Shown here piece by piece: positions 45,616-58,370 of a DNA stretch of 64,000 nt; positions within the stretch are counted from its first letter, which is position 1, and every line of letters starts with the position of its first letter. The translations under genes and the position numbers were made by a program. The stretch comes from Capsicum annuum. Its lineage: Eukaryota > Streptophyta > Magnoliopsida > Solanales > Solanaceae. Below the pieces are notes generated by a model. That model did not search any database and had not been told where the DNA came from. It worked only from the letters and a program-made list of their open reading frames with translations. The DNA lies in contig NC_061119.1 of the NCBI RefSeq assembly GCF_002878395.1, forward strand, positions 15,704,492-15,768,491. The letters run 5' to 3'.

Positions 45616-48393
45616 TGTAATACCCCACATGTTTATAATCCCGTGATTCATACTTGATTACATGACTTAAAATAAATATCCTAGTTATAGGATAGCTTAT
45701 GATGCATTAAGCATGTTCATATGAGTCACTTAAGGTAATACAAGCTAAGAGTTTTTTAATCCATGAAGTTTTAGTGTTCAATTTTTCAAGGGTCATCTTT
45801 GAACGAGTAGAACTCTATGTTAATGTGGTATTTTAGCTGATTCAAACCCACCAAATTGTATAAAATTGAATTAGCTTTCAATACCAATTTTACCTTAATC
45901 TAATGCCCGAGCAAAAAGTTATGCCCATTTTCATGAGAGACAGTAAGCATAGGCGATTGGTTAGGCGTCACCTAACCCAAGCATAAGCGATTGGTTAGGC
46001 GCCGCCCAACCCAAGTATAGGCGATCACTTAGGCGCCTTCTAAGCCAATTCCAGGTGTCAAAAACACTCCGTCTTGAGTTATTTTAAAGGTAATTAAGTC
46101 TTTAAATACTCCTTACACGTTCCTAAACTTAACCCTATGAAATATATAGCTTCTACACATACTGCAGCCCTATTTTCATCTCAAATCCCATCATCCAAGA
46201 GCACTAAAGGAGAAAAACAACTAGGGCTGCATAATTAAGCTTGAAGATCTGATTTCAAGGAAATTCCGCCATCAATCATCAAGAATCTTCCTTCTAAGGT
46301 ATGCGTAGTGTTCATCCACAGATTCCTTTTGTCCGTGGAGTTCAAGAATCAATCTATAAAATACAAAAGCATGGTTGATTGTGGTGATATGATCATACCC
46401 ATGTTGATGTTTGTTTGTTTTCCTCTTTTTCATTGTAAAGTATTATTTCTATATTGTTAGGTGTTGATGATCATGTTGTTGATATTGGGTGATTCCCAAG
46501 ATGGAATCTGTATATGTTTTTGAAAATTCATGATATCATATGAGTTGGAAACATGTAAGATTGGTTGTTCATGATGTATAATTTAATGATTTCACCTATG
46601 CTTAAGATGTGCATGTAAAGTGTTTAATTAAATACCTAAGGAACTAGAAATCATACAATATAGCTAAATTGTGACTAAGTGAAGGATTCATGATATGCCC
46701 TTACGTTCCAATGACTTCTATGTTGTTAATGTGCCTTGTAAACGTTGTTTGAATACTCATGAACTATTCTTATGAGATTATGCTATGTTTACTTGCAAAT
46801 CCTACTTATGAACAAGATGTATGATAACCATGCAATCCTCATGAACTTCCATGCTATTAGTATGTGTTTCCAATATGATTATGCAACAAACATGATACTA
46901 AGATTGTGCAAGTACTTCCATGTGATATGAAATCCTTTCCATTCAATACATTGTTGATAACCATGCTTAGTATGAGATCCCTACTTATGATATTATATAT
47001 TATGGACTCTACTCTTATGATCAAGTCAGTCATGTGTGTCAGTTTTCTTCCATCCAGTCCTAGGGGTACTTGTACCCGGAAACTATAGTTGTGTGCCTAG
47101 ATCCATGTCATGTTTCTTGATTTACGAACTCAAGATATGATTCCATAGATTTTAATCAGTCATGTGACTCAGTAAAATCTTATGATCTTAGTCAGTTGTC
47201 AACTATCAGTAACATTCCGTCAGCCATTGGAATCCAGTAAACTTAGTTTAGCTCTACTAAACAATACCACTAGTATCAGTAAATTTAATCAGTATCAGTT
47301 CAGCTAATTAGTTCAGTTCATTTATTCAGTTCCGCTTAGTTATTCAGTTCAGTGTCCTTCAGCTGGGAGTAGAGGTTAGCATTGAGTGAACCCAAGGATG
47401 GGAACTCACCCGCCAGTTCAGGGTATGATTCTTAGTAGCAATCCTTGTGTTCCAGAACTATGTAGCCAGCGTAGTTTGAGACATCTTAACCCGTCAGCTT
47501 AGATTTGATGTGGTGGCTTAACCCGTCAGTTTAGGGTTCCCACTGTTCTTATTAAGTACCCGCCAAATAAGGGTCACTTACAGTTGTCCTTACCAGTGGC
47601 ACAGTATTGAAACCCCTTCAGTCAGGCAGAGATTGGACCCCAGCTTAGCCATAACGACATATATAGGGTATGTCGGTTAAGAACTCAGAGCATTCTTTAG
47701 ATTTTAGTATATACAGGACCGTCAGATACGGTCATCGATGTTATCAGTTTCAGTATCAGTCTTAGCAAAATAAATTAGAGAGTTCTTCAGATTTTAGTAT
47801 ATACAAGACTGTTAAATACAGTCGTCCATGTTATCAGTTTTAGTATCAATCATGACAGTTATCAGTAAACCATGTATTAGCTTGCAGGTCATGCTATCAC
47901 GTATTCACCATCCCAATTTCTATATGTAAGTGTTTGCACTCCCATATTCATTTACGCTATGGTGCTTTCTTTTTATGTTACAGCATAGGTTCCGAGACAC
48001 GAGCTCCAGCCCAGCAGTAGCGGTAGCATTCCAGTTGCAGAGACACAATGAGTTCTTATTGATTCGAGGACAGTATGATTTGATTCATTTATTTATTATT
48101 CAATTCAGTTTTACGGAGTTAGTTGGAGACATGTTCCTTCAACTCCTTATTCAGACAGTTTAGAAGTTGTTGGATTTACTTTCAAATTTACATTCAGATT
48201 GAGTTGTTTTGGGTATTTTCACCCACATATTTTTGTTCAGTTGAAGCTTATAGCCTTACAGTTCCATGTATTCTGCACTATTATATCATGATTTGCAATA
48301 TATAGGTACAGATATCAGTCATGGCTTAGCTTGTAGTCCCTTGGGGTCATAAGCATCGTGTAGCATTTCGGTTCAGCAAATCGGGGTGTTACA
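45616..48393 (+). repeat. solo gypsy LTR with perfect target duplication
   Basis: 2778 bp, TGTAATACCCC...GTTACA, flanked by ACAAG on both sides (45611-45615 and 48394-48398). No internal region remains, so it is the product of recombination between two LTRs. Inside are the cassette of GGCGATTGGTTAGGCG repeats (45938-46060), a donor-like GTATGC (46299-46304) and hairpins of the ACCCGTCAG type (ACATC/GATGT at 47481-47511, TAAGT/ACTTA at 47553-47580). ORFs 46906-47088 and 47930-48305 are chance. Confidence 0.93.
45938..46060 (+). repeat. short tandem cassette in the solo LTR
   Basis: About three variants of a ~38-bp unit, built on GCGATTGGTTAGGCG and a partly complementary CGCCxxxCCAACCCA, just after the conserved block AAAGTTATG...CAGTAAG. 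Confidence 0.7.
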
Positions 48394-49682
48394 ACAAGGC
48401 TACAGGGTTGAAGAATGATTGAGGTTAAGCTTTTGATATATGTCCTATTTAGTTGAGAATACTATATGCATTTTATTGGGTATAATGCATGGATGTTATT
48501 ATTAACAATAGATATTTGAGAATATGCTAACGGTTCCTAGGTGGGCTGGTTGACCAAAAGTTTACATATGGTTATAATGATACGCTTCGATGTTGTGTTT
48601 GTATATATGTTGATAAATGCATTGTGTTAGTGAATTCCTAGTAAGAGCTTGAATTTAGTTATTGATGTGGTAAGAGGAATTCTTCTAGAGATAAAAGATG
48701 TGAAATACACATGGGGTATCAAATCCATGGTTTGGACTAGTATTATAGTCTTATGTGTTACACTTTATAATTTTGACTAGGCATGAAAATAGTGAGAGAA
48801 TTTAGTTAAGCTCAAACTTTAGTAGATAAATTTATCAATGCCCATTTAAAGGTTATATGTGGCCTCAAGTGAAGTGTAGTATTGAAGGAGAAACATATAG
48901 TTGAGGGATTATTTGAGAAGTATGTCTAAGCTTGAAAGTAGAAATTGCATTTCCTAACGCCCATGTTCCATGTTACAGAGTTGTAGCTATGTTGCGATTC
49001 CTTATTCAAATATCTTATTCAGATCATGCCCCAAATTATTTACTCCCTAATGTTATTAGAGCTTTTTACAAAGAGTGTTGAAGAAATACTCCAGTTGAAT
49101 ACAAGCTTTAAGTGTAATTTAGTCTGTCTAGCCAATAATTCAGTTTAGCAGTCGGACAAACAAGTTTCTACGGTTTTCAATCTCTCCATCTAGTCTTAGT
49201 ATCTGAACTTTCAAAAATATGGCTATCCATAAGGTAATTTGTTCGCATACATGTAACTTGCGAAATAAGTTTAGTCCATACATTATGTTTCAGATTCAAC
49301 TATATAATCATGTTTCAGTTCATAAGTGTTTAGTGAATGATCTCAATTTTCCAGGTATTCTAGCTCAGATTCTGTAATACTCCTTGTACGACTTAAGTCT
49401 CTTTATCATATGCTTCATTCTTACATAATGTACTTGGCGATGGAATGAGGCCCTTTTTTCTTTGATTCTTTATGTGCTTTGTAGTGGGACAATCTTTAAT
49501 GAGAGGTTACATATCATATTCTATCCTTATTAAATCTTGGAATTTTATTGCATTAGTTATCCTTATTAGCTCGTCTATATCATTCATTGCCAGAGATGTC
49601 ATGTGTACATTATTCCATACTTCTAAACTTCAACAAGTTCTTATCTATCATTCGATGATGAATGATTCCAATAGAGAGATAA
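48394..49682 (+). other. LARD interior, copy E (continuation of D)
   Basis: It continues copy D after the solo LTR and matches copies B and C (ATGCCCATTTAAAGG, TTCAGATCATGCC). It ends with a decayed purine tract AATAGAGAGATAA before the LTR. The 71-codon frame at 49472-49687 is not recognised. Confidence 0.7.
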
Positions 49683-50039
49683 TGTAACACCCTGCACTTT
49701 CGGGATAGAATATAAATCACAGTTTCTACATGTGTAAACTATAATCTTATGATTTGTTTACAAATATATGAGTCATGACTATTCACCTTGTGTATAGAGT
49801 GATTTCGATGCAAATCATGTTCATAGGAAGCCTACTAGAATATTAGATTTTAGTTTTAGTATCTGATTTTACAAGGGTTAACTTTAAACAAGTATTTCTC
49901 CTACAATATAATGATTAAGGTGTATTATTATATATCAAATAAAAGATCATTGACTCATATTTCCAATGCATCCAATTTCACCTTAATCCGATATTGGAGT
50001 AGAGAGTTATGCTCATTTTACTTTAAAGTATCCTTCTGT

Positions 50040-50280
50040 CAACAAGGTGACAACTTGAGGTGATAAGCCATCAACCAAGTGACGAGCTATCAAACTCGTC
50101 ATCAGCCTTAAACAGATTCCGCTACAAGGTGACAACTTGAGGTGATAAGCCATCAACAAAGTGATGAGCTATCAACCTCATCATCAACCATAACAAGAAA
50201 AGGTCAAAAAAAAATGTAAAGTTGACGACTAGGGTGACGGGACATCACCAAGTTGACGGCTTGTCAACCTAGTCATCAGT
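50040..50280 (+). repeat. cassette of GTGATAAGCCATCAAC-type repeats
   Basis: Two long near-identical units (ACAAGGTGACAACTTGAGG, then GATAAGCCATCAAC) and further variants (GTGACGAGCTATCAA, TGACGGCTTGTCAACC). Words occur in both orientations, for example TGATGAG/CTCATCA. It occupies the same LTR position as the cassettes at 45938 and 54175. Confidence 0.75.
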
Positions 50281-51034
50281 TGAGGGAAAACTACTACATT
50301 TTCTTTAGGGGTATTTTGGTTTTTCTCTTCTCAAATCAAACCCTACTCCCCATAACTTAAAAACATAAGGAGGCGTTATTTCCCCCCAGCCTCAATAACT
50401 TAACACATTTTTCCTCCTCCCATCATTAAGAATATCAACAACATCAAGATTAAGGTTCCTCGCCCAAATTTCAAGCCTCTCTTCCCAAGGACAAGAAATT
50501 CAATCTTTCATCCTTAAGAATTCAAGGATTTAAGTTCCAATTGAAATATTCTTCAAGAATTGATTCTATTAAGATATGTGGGGTATTCATAAATGGGTCC
50601 CTTCACCTATTGAGCCCAAAAACCTTATTTTAATTATAATATAGAGTTTTTCCTATAATATGAAATTTCATATGTTCAAGATGGGTTAAATTCATGTGCT
50701 CCCTAGTAATTTAAACTCAATTCATGTTCATGTACAATCCCATGAAAAGTTAGGTTGCTTCATACTTTAAATTTCAGTTTCCTATGTTATATTCAAGTAA
50801 ATTTCATGTTAAATCCTCAAATTATGAATTCAATCATGTAATCATGTTGTTTTTCTCATACTAAACACATTCCCAAGTTCAAGTTCATGATTCTCAGATG
50901 CTTGATGAAATTTCTATGGTTTTGTTCCTCAAACCATGATCCCATACTATAGTTATAAAGCTTTGTTATCATATTTTATGGTCATTCTATGAACACTCGA
51001 TAACAATGTGTTTTACATGATTTAAGATTTCCAA

Positions 51035-53448
51035 TGTAATGCCCCAGAAAATGGGTCCCGGAGTGTTACATGGTTCTTGAGTCTACGAGTACTCCCAAGC
51101 TAACCCTTTGACCAATTTTCATTCAGTTCAACACAAATCAATGGGGTTTCCATAAATAACCCTCAAATATCAACGGAGTAATCATCATCCAAGAAAAAAA
51201 ATTTCAGAAAGATAAAATAATATGACTTATTAGTCAACTCCCAACATCTATACTAGTCTGACAAGCCTCTAAGAAAATCAATAAAACCAGCGATCCATTG
51301 AGACATGCCCCAACTAACTCATACTCAGTTATCAAATGTAAACAATTCTGTGAAACCAATATCAGACATCACATTCTTGAAACATGAGGACTCACCACAA
51401 TAGAGGATGTAGAACAACACTCTGGAAGAATCACTGTCGAACCTGGAACTGAGAACCTGAACCTACATTCTGAGAAAATGCAGTCCACATTCGAAGATGT
51501 GGGTCAGTACCATGGAAAGAAACCGAGTATATAGGGGTGTATGCAGTTGTATAAACATCATCATCATAAATATTTATAAGAAATATGCAAGATGTATGAA
51601 AGACTCACATAGCCCGAAGAAAATCATCATAATCATGAGAGGATGAAATAAGTATAATAACACATGTGAGTCATCATATAATTTGTCAATCACTTTCATT
51701 TCATCAAGAATATCAATCCTTATAATGTAAATATCATTTAAATCTTTTGAAAGAATAATTTTCACAATTCCCCTTTAAAATCACTTCACCATTCACCATA
51801 GACACAAGGAAACACACACACAGTGGGAGATCCTATAACCGACATAAACCATGTGAGCTACATAGAGTCCAACGTACAACCCACATTGGGGAAAGTCGTC
51901 CTACCCTTGGCATCAGAGTAGGACTATCAATATCAAATCCACATAAACTAGTGATCACTATATAAATTAGCCTCAGGCTCACTCCTACGGGGGCACGTAG
52001 TTCTAGGAAAGTCAGGTCGTTTTATACCTCCCACTTGGTGCTAAAGATTTCTCCCAGACTTAGCTCAGATCATTTTAAAGACAATCCACAATAAAATAAT
52101 TTTAGTAATATATAAATATACATCGGGAGCCATCATGCTTCCCATCTATCAAAATCAACAATGTTGTGGATTTCTTTCACACTCGAGTTCAAAATAACTC
52201 CATTAAGACCAAAACATCAAATCATTTAAAATATCTTAAATTTTCAACATAAACGTGCTTATAACAAACACTTTCTCAAAAAAACACAATTTCCAATGGG
52301 GATTCACAACCCAATTATCAAAATCAGGATAAGTATCATTCAAGATTCATGCTTTATATTTCCACACATGTAAATTCATCTTTCAAAATCATAAACATCA
52401 AGATTTCATAATAATCATCATAAGATATAGGTTCATGCTTCAAATTCATAAAAATCAAATAAAAATCATGTCTTTGTAAAGAAAATTACTTTTGGGCACA
52501 AGAACGAAAGAGAGTTCTTGTTGAAAAACCTCACATACCTTGAATGATGAAATTTAGATCGATACTCATTTTTGAGTTATTAATCATACCTTTGAATGAT
52601 GGTTCTTGGAGTTCGTGAACTAGGAACATAGAATCTTGAATAAATTTACAGAATTAACGGTGAACTTTAGAGGTTCTTAAAGTTAGATGTAGGAGCTTAG
52701 GGTTTTCTTTTTGAGGGAATTTAATGAAACATAACATATAATGCTTCTAATAGGCTTTAATATAGGGTTTGGATGGATTTTGGGTGAGGGAGAATGACTA
52801 AAAGGCCCCAAAAAATCAAAATATTCTCGAATCTGTCCTTTGGTGGACTGTTTTGATAGTCTGAAGTATATCAACCATAATGTTTTACTCTTATATCAAA
52901 ATTGGATGAAAATAATTTCATTATAAAGAGGACTCTCATATATTTCCGTTGATATATAGTATCTCACCCAGATCATTAGGTACGAGGAGTTATGATCATT
53001 TGAAGTTGACCCAAAAATTCTCTTTTGATAGGCTGAAGTAGAGTGACCATAACATTTGGCTTCAATAGAAAAATTGGATGAAACAAATTTTATTGGAAAG
53101 AGGACTCGCAGATCTTTCCATTGATATATAATATATCACCCAGATCCTTATGTACAAGGAGTTATGATCGTTTAAAGTTGGAGCAAAAATACTCTAGGCC
53201 TCAGTACTTTTTCCTGCATATTTTACTGTTCATTACTATTCACGATTCGATCGGACTATTCATAACATGTCGCTCAGGTGTCCATTTTGGATGATCCATA
53301 TATCTTTGGAAAGATTATTCGATACTCTACATAATGGTGGGTCATAATTTAAGACATTCCACATGAAAAATTTATAATTCATTCTAGAAGATAGAACCCA
53401 GCACGTTTACGCACAAAATTTCAACGAAAAATTTCCCGGGGTATTACA
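51035..53448 (-). repeat. minus-strand solo gypsy LTR with perfect target duplication
   Basis: On the minus strand it runs TGTAATACCCCGGG...GGGGCATTACA, 2414 bp, flanked by TCCAA (51030-51034 and 53449-53453). It is homologous to the 3' LTR at 4408-6763, sharing the ATATATGGATCATCC and ACTGAGGCC regions. The donor-like site is at 52533-52538 and a hairpin at 51898-51924. It landed in the 3' LTR of the second LARD. The ORFs at 51574-51765 and 52683-52874 are chance. Confidence 0.94.
51898..51924 (-). other. 7-bp hairpin GTCCTAC/GTAGGAC
   Basis: Perfect arms around a 13-nt loop containing TTGGCA on the plus strand. It lies at the position of the TTGGCAA-loop hairpins in other LTRs. Confidence 0.5.
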
Positions 53449-53800
53449 TCCAAGTAGTGATTAATTTAAACCATAGATATTATTATTTCACTTATTTTAT
53501 ATAATCATGTTGAGCACCAACAAAAATAATGTTCAGTTAAATTTAGTCCAGTTCATTATCAGTGTCAGTTAAGTTGGGAGTAGGATTTAAAACCGAGTGA
53601 ATGTTGGATTGGCACCCCCCATCAATTTAGGTAGAGTCATTACTAGTAATCCCTAAATTCCAAAAATACATATCCATTGTAGGATATAAGGGGTCACCCA
53701 TCAGTTTAGGCTTGGCATCCACTCAGGGGTCACCCGTTAGATTAGTCTTCACACCCTGGTCTTTTAGGATAATAGATTATTAGATCCACTAAGCTAGTGC

Positions 53801-53822
53801 TAGTACCCTTGGCAAGGTACTG
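53801..53822 (+). other. 7-bp hairpin with CTTGGCAA loop
   Basis: Arms TAGTACC and GGTACTG pair (one T-G wobble) around an 8-nt loop. It lies in the truncated LARD LTR, 18 bases before the next element. Confidence 0.6.
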
Positions 53823-53840
53823 ACAACCTTCCAACTGGGG

Positions 53841-56338
53841 TGTAATACCCCGAGAATCCAAGCTAATATTAGAACCAAGATTCAAGCTCATGATAAATAA
53901 ATTATAGTGTCTTTTTAGTTTTAAGAGAGAGTTTGATGTATATTAAGGCCTCAAGTAACTCCTAGCTATTAGACGAATCAAAATATCCCTTACCGATTGA
54001 GTTCATGAGAAGAATGTTGCTATAGTAAACTTCAAATGATAATATCCATCATTTTAATAAGAAATTTTGATATCATGACCTACCAATTGATAGATAATTC
54101 AATTATATTTCCAACGATATGAATTTTGCCTCAATTTGATACCTGGTGAGAAGTTATGGCAGTTTTAGTGAGCGGTAGTAGGTCACCACGATCATGCCAC
54201 ATCGCGGTGATCCCTAAAATCATAATTTTCCCTTTGCAGTAGCTCACTATTATTGGCCAGTGTCACACCAGGAATATCTATCGAATGGGCACCGCATCGT
54301 GATGGAGTGCAAATTCGTACTCATTCTTTTCCAACGAAGCAACGTGATTGCATTGCATCGTGATGGAGTGCAAAATTGTACTCATCTTTTTTCCTGTAGC
54401 CCAACTCAATAGAGACACATCGTGGTGATGATCAAAATAGGGATCGTCCTTTTTCTAGGGTTTCATCGCGATAAGAACCGCATCGCGCCAAGGTGCAAAA
54501 TTGGGTTCCCAGTTCCGAAACTAAAATTTTAGGGCAATTTAGCATTTTCCCAATCCCCCAAATCATTATAAACAAAATATTAACCCTATTCTAAGCATAA
54601 TGTACTCTTTTTTCACAAAATTAGTCTCAAAGAAACCCTACAACTTCTATTTTTAAACATCAAGAAATCTAAATTCTATAATTCTTTTTCCAAGATAACC
54701 CAAAATTCAAGGTTCCTAATTCAATATATTCAAGAATCAATCTCCAAAATCACAAATAGGAATTCAATTCAAGTGTCTTCATCAATTAAGGTATGTGAGG
54801 TTTATGAACAAGGATAATCCTTTCATCCTAGTTGCCCAAAATAGGTTTTTATTTACAAATTTACAAGATTTTATATGAATTTATATGAATTTCAAGTTAG
54901 TGTTCATACCCAAATATTGTTATTTTAATTGTATGCCTATTTTACAAATTTATGCTTGTGAAGTAATATTACATATTTATTGAGCATTGAATTTCACTAT
55001 TTTTATTAAAATTGTGCAAGAACTTCATGATTTTGACTAATGAGCATGATTTTCTATGAATTTGATATGAATTTGAAGAATGCATTTTTAAGCCCATAGT
55101 TTGAATAGTGATATTTCAATGAGATTATGCTTTTAAGCATTCTATGATATGTTATAATCAGTTTTTGAATCAAGATTTGATCTTTGGATCTTGAACTAAG
55201 ATATGGAATCAACTTTACAGTATTGATTACAGTTTTGAATAGTTAAAAGCATAACTAATTTTCATTACAAACCCTTATACTAGTTTTAAAGTGGATTTCC
55301 TATAGAATGGGCATACAAATTAGAGGGAATAGTATTTTGCACCGAGTTGGGTATGTTTACATGCCCCAGAACCACAAGCCAGTGTAGATATAGATTCAGA
55401 TTATTTCTTTTTCTATATTGTTGACAGTTACAGATGTAATCACTTAGGTAGGTTATAATCCTTGGCAAAAGTATGAAACTTCTCCCCAATGCGAGGTTTT
55501 CCCCTTAAGGGAACTAGATATTGGACACTATGCTAGCTCACAAAGTAATTGTCGGTTAGATGAACCTCCTTACTAGAGAAGAATAATACAAAATTTTTAA
55601 CAAGAATTCCCTATAGAAAAGCCTTAAAATGGTTTAATAGATCAGCTTTTAGAACTAAATATGATGGCTTAGAAGATTTACACAGTATGTTTCCTTATTT
55701 ATGATTGATCATTTTCAGCTTTCACTTATTCAAGCCAATGTGAGTAATTACACTTAGTATATCTGTTATGAATTTTGATGAACATTGTGATATTGTTTTA
55801 CTTATGAATTTACCTCCAAATGCTTTGTACATTCTCAAAGTATTGATCCATAAATACGACTATGTACTATGCTATTTAATAATGTAGGTTTAGGTGCTCA
55901 GTTTCAGCAGCGTGAGTGATTGCGGGCATCTCTATTTACATCCTGGCAGTTGGTGAGTCCTCATAGTTTGGAAACCCAGTATTCAGACTTTCAATTTATT
56001 TCATTAGCTTGATTACTAATTTTTAGTAGGTTGAGTCAGTTGGTGGTCTATCCCTGCGGCTCTCTTGTAATTAGTAATAAAGGCTTATTAGACTACTAGC
56101 TATAACTCATATTTTCAGTATTGATTGTTTAAATTCCCTAGTTTTAAACATTATCAGATGTTATGTTAAGTTAATTCCAATTTAGCATAGATAAAATTTA
56201 GTAGTTCTGTATTGTTGTCTACTTAAGTTAATTTAATATGAGTTCCAAATTTAGTAGAAGTCTTACAGGATTAGCTTGAGACTAATCATAGTCTTGAGTA
56301 CCATGTGACATCTTGGGACCTATTTCTGAGGCATTACT
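53841..56338 (+). repeat. 5' LTR of the last gypsy element
   Basis: About 2.5 kb, TGTAATACCCC...GCATTACT. It contains the cassette with CATCGCGGTGAT / ATCGTGATGGAGTGCAAA words (54175-54500), a TATA-like ATTATAAAC near 54566, AAACCCTAC leader and GTATGT (54791-54796). Confidence 0.9.
54175..54500 (+). repeat. cassette of CATCGCG/GTGATGGAG words in the 5' LTR
   Basis: The unit CGTGATGGAGTGCAAA occurs twice (about 54298 and 54359), with variants CATCGCGGTGATC and CACCACGATCATGC. A diverged copy is in the 3' LTR at about 62815-63125. Confidence 0.7.
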
Positions 56339-56342
56339 AACT

Positions 56343-56354
56343 TGGTACCAGAGC
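56343..56354 (+). other. primer binding site (initiator tRNA-Met type)
   Basis: TGGTACCAGAGC follows the LTR, one base away from the standard TGGTATCAGAGC. Confidence 0.85.
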
Positions 56355-56549
56355 CTATGATTTAAAGAGTCCTGGGGAGTCAAACAAGCAGTGTTACATA
56401 TAGTCTTGATCATAGTTATAAGTACACCACATTTTTTAGCAGAAGGATATGGGACATTTTAGGAAATCATCCCTTTTCATTTATGATTCATCGTGCTTAT
56501 AACTATCTCTATCTATTTTTAACTCATGCTCTTTTGTGATAGAATATTA

Positions 56550-57701
56550 CTTCCTTCAGAGCTAATGCCTGCAGAAATGATAAACCAGCCACCCCAACCT
56601 GTTAATCCTTTAAATGATAGTGTATCCCATTCTTAATTTTGGGTTTCCTTTCAGGCTTAGCCCAAGCTGTGATTGCTAATGTTCAGGGCAGCCATTAAGT
56701 TGCAGCCCTGCATCAATAAGAGGGTGATTTAGTTATAGCCAGAATTCGTAACTTTATGAGGATGAATCCACCTGAATTCTTTAGGTTAAAGGTAGGTAAG
56801 GGGCCCACAGTTATAGCTTTATGAGGTGAAAATGATAACCCAAGTTATGCATGCTACTAAAGAGGAATGTGTAGAATTAGAATCCTATAGGCTGAAGAAT
56901 GTTGCATATGATTGGGTGGTTATGTGGAAAAAGGTCGGGGTGAGAATGCAACTCCCATGAGTTGGTAGGTATTTCACGATGCATTTCTAGATAGGTTCTT
57001 TCCGTATGAGTCACGAGAAATAAAGACTGAGGAGTTCTTGAAACTTAAGTAGGTCTCAATGACTGTGAAAAAGTACTACCTTAAGTTCAATCAGTTACCT
57101 AAGTATGCTTCTAATTTGATAGATGATACTAGATCTAGTATGAGTAAATTTGTTACTGGAGTGTCTACTTTGTCAGTCAAGAAGTGTAGGATTTCCATTC
57201 TTATTAGGGATTGGATCTTGCTAGATTGATAACTCATTCCCAACAGATTGAGCTAGAAATGTTTAAGGGAAGGGATATAGGAAATAATAAGGCTAGAACT
57301 GGGAAGTTGAATATGGCCAATCAGTATTTGCATGGGGAAATTATTTGCAGTTTCAGGTTTGCCCATATTTCCCGGCACCATCTTTAGCCATTGCTCCTGC
57401 ACCCAGAACCAAGAAGGAGCAGTGGGGTAGGACTTCTATGTCCAGGTCTCAAAATAGTATGGGTGGAAGGCCTATTTATAATTCATGTGGTAGATGTGGT
57501 AAGAATCATCTTGGTGAGTTCTTGTTGGGACAAAAAGTTTGTTTTGGATATGGTAAGTTGGATCATGAAATAAAAGAGTTCCCGTATGCTAAGCAAAAAA
57601 ATAAGGATGTTCATCCCCAAACTCAGGCTACTAGTGCACCAGTTGCTCTAGGTCGCCCAGCCATTCCTCATGGTACATCATCCAGTACCAGTGGCGTTTA
57701 A
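56550..57701 (+). pseudogene. gag: gypsy gag remnant with degenerate knuckle
   Basis: Pieces in several frames: SFRANACRND near the start, ARIRNFMRMNPPEFF, YRLKNVAYDWVVMWKK-like, FLDRFFP-like (FLDRFFPYESR), KFVTGVS and QQIELEMFK. The last open part (57345-57701) holds PAPRTKKEQWG, CGRCGKNHLGEFLLG and the knuckle CFGYGKLDHEIKEFP. In this knuckle the second Cys is Tyr and the last is Phe, so zinc binding is lost. Stops include TAG where Gln is expected (near 56967 and 57050). Confidence 0.85.
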
Positions 57702-57719
57702 TGCCAAAACTAGTTCTAT

Positions 57720-58370
57720 ACTTTACCATACTACCAGGAGCAGGAGAGTTCACCAGATATTGTTACTAGTATGCCTCATGTCTTTTATTTTGATGTTTAT
57801 GTGTTGTTACACCTAGAGTTAGATTTCTCTTATGTGACTCCATTGGTTGCGATAAATTTTGGAATAGATCCAGAAAAGCTTTCTAAGACCGTCTCAGTTC
57901 TATCCCAGGAGGTGAGTCAATTGTAACATAATAGATTTATATAATGTGTCCTATCACTGTCCTTCATAAGATCATATTCATAGATTTGATAAAATTAGAT
58001 ATGGTCGGCTTTAACCTTATTCTTGGTATAGATTGACTCCATTCCTGTTATGCATCTATAGATTGTGGCACTAGAGTAGTGAAGTTTTAGTTTCCTGACG
58101 AGCCAACCTTTAAGTAAGAAGGTAATTCAGTGTCTCCCAAGAGTTCTATCCTATCTTAAATCCCAAAAGTTGATTCCAAAAGGGTGTATCTATCATTTAT
58201 TTCTAGTCAAAGATGCTAATTCTGAGGGCTCAAACAATTCAGTAAGTCCGTTTAGAAAATGAGTTTTTGAATGTTTTTCCTGAAGATTTGACAGGGGTAC
58301 CTCCCATTAGAGATATAGAATTCGATATTGATCTTTTTTTGTATATACATCCCATCTAATTTCTACATAT
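57720..58370 (+). pseudogene. gypsy protease remnant
   Basis: Reads VLLHLELDFSYVTPLVAINFG near 57805, equivalent to the active-site block with the catalytic Asp lost, then GFNLILGID and HSCYASIDCGTRVVKF with a TAG inside, matching the counterpart at 938-1159. A linker toward reverse transcriptase follows with stops. Confidence 0.75.

Larger units (their letters stand above)
44615..53840 (+). mobile_element. second LARD-like element, 5' truncated and interrupted twice
   Basis: The interior (44615-45615 plus 48394-49682) matches copies A-C; the 3' LTR begins at 49683 and is homologous to 38253-40800. A solo LTR sits in the interior and another, on the minus strand, in the 3' LTR. The element is cut at 53840 by the gypsy element starting at 53841. 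Its left end abuts an LTR fragment, so its 5' LTR is gone. Confidence 0.8.
49683..53840 (+). repeat. 3' LTR of the second LARD-like element, split and truncated
   Basis: Starts TGTAACACCCTG. It carries the cassette at 50040-50280 and a degenerate donor (ATATGT near 50575). It is split at 51034/53449 by a minus-strand solo LTR with flank TCCAA. After 53449 it resumes (GTTAAGTTGGGAGTAGG) to the TTGGCAA hairpin and is cut at 53840. Confidence 0.82.

Noticed and set aside
50040..50280. Regular repeats that could suggest a CRISPR-like array
   Set aside because: Units are imperfect, overlapping and without uniform spacers, and the host is a plant; it is an LTR cassette.
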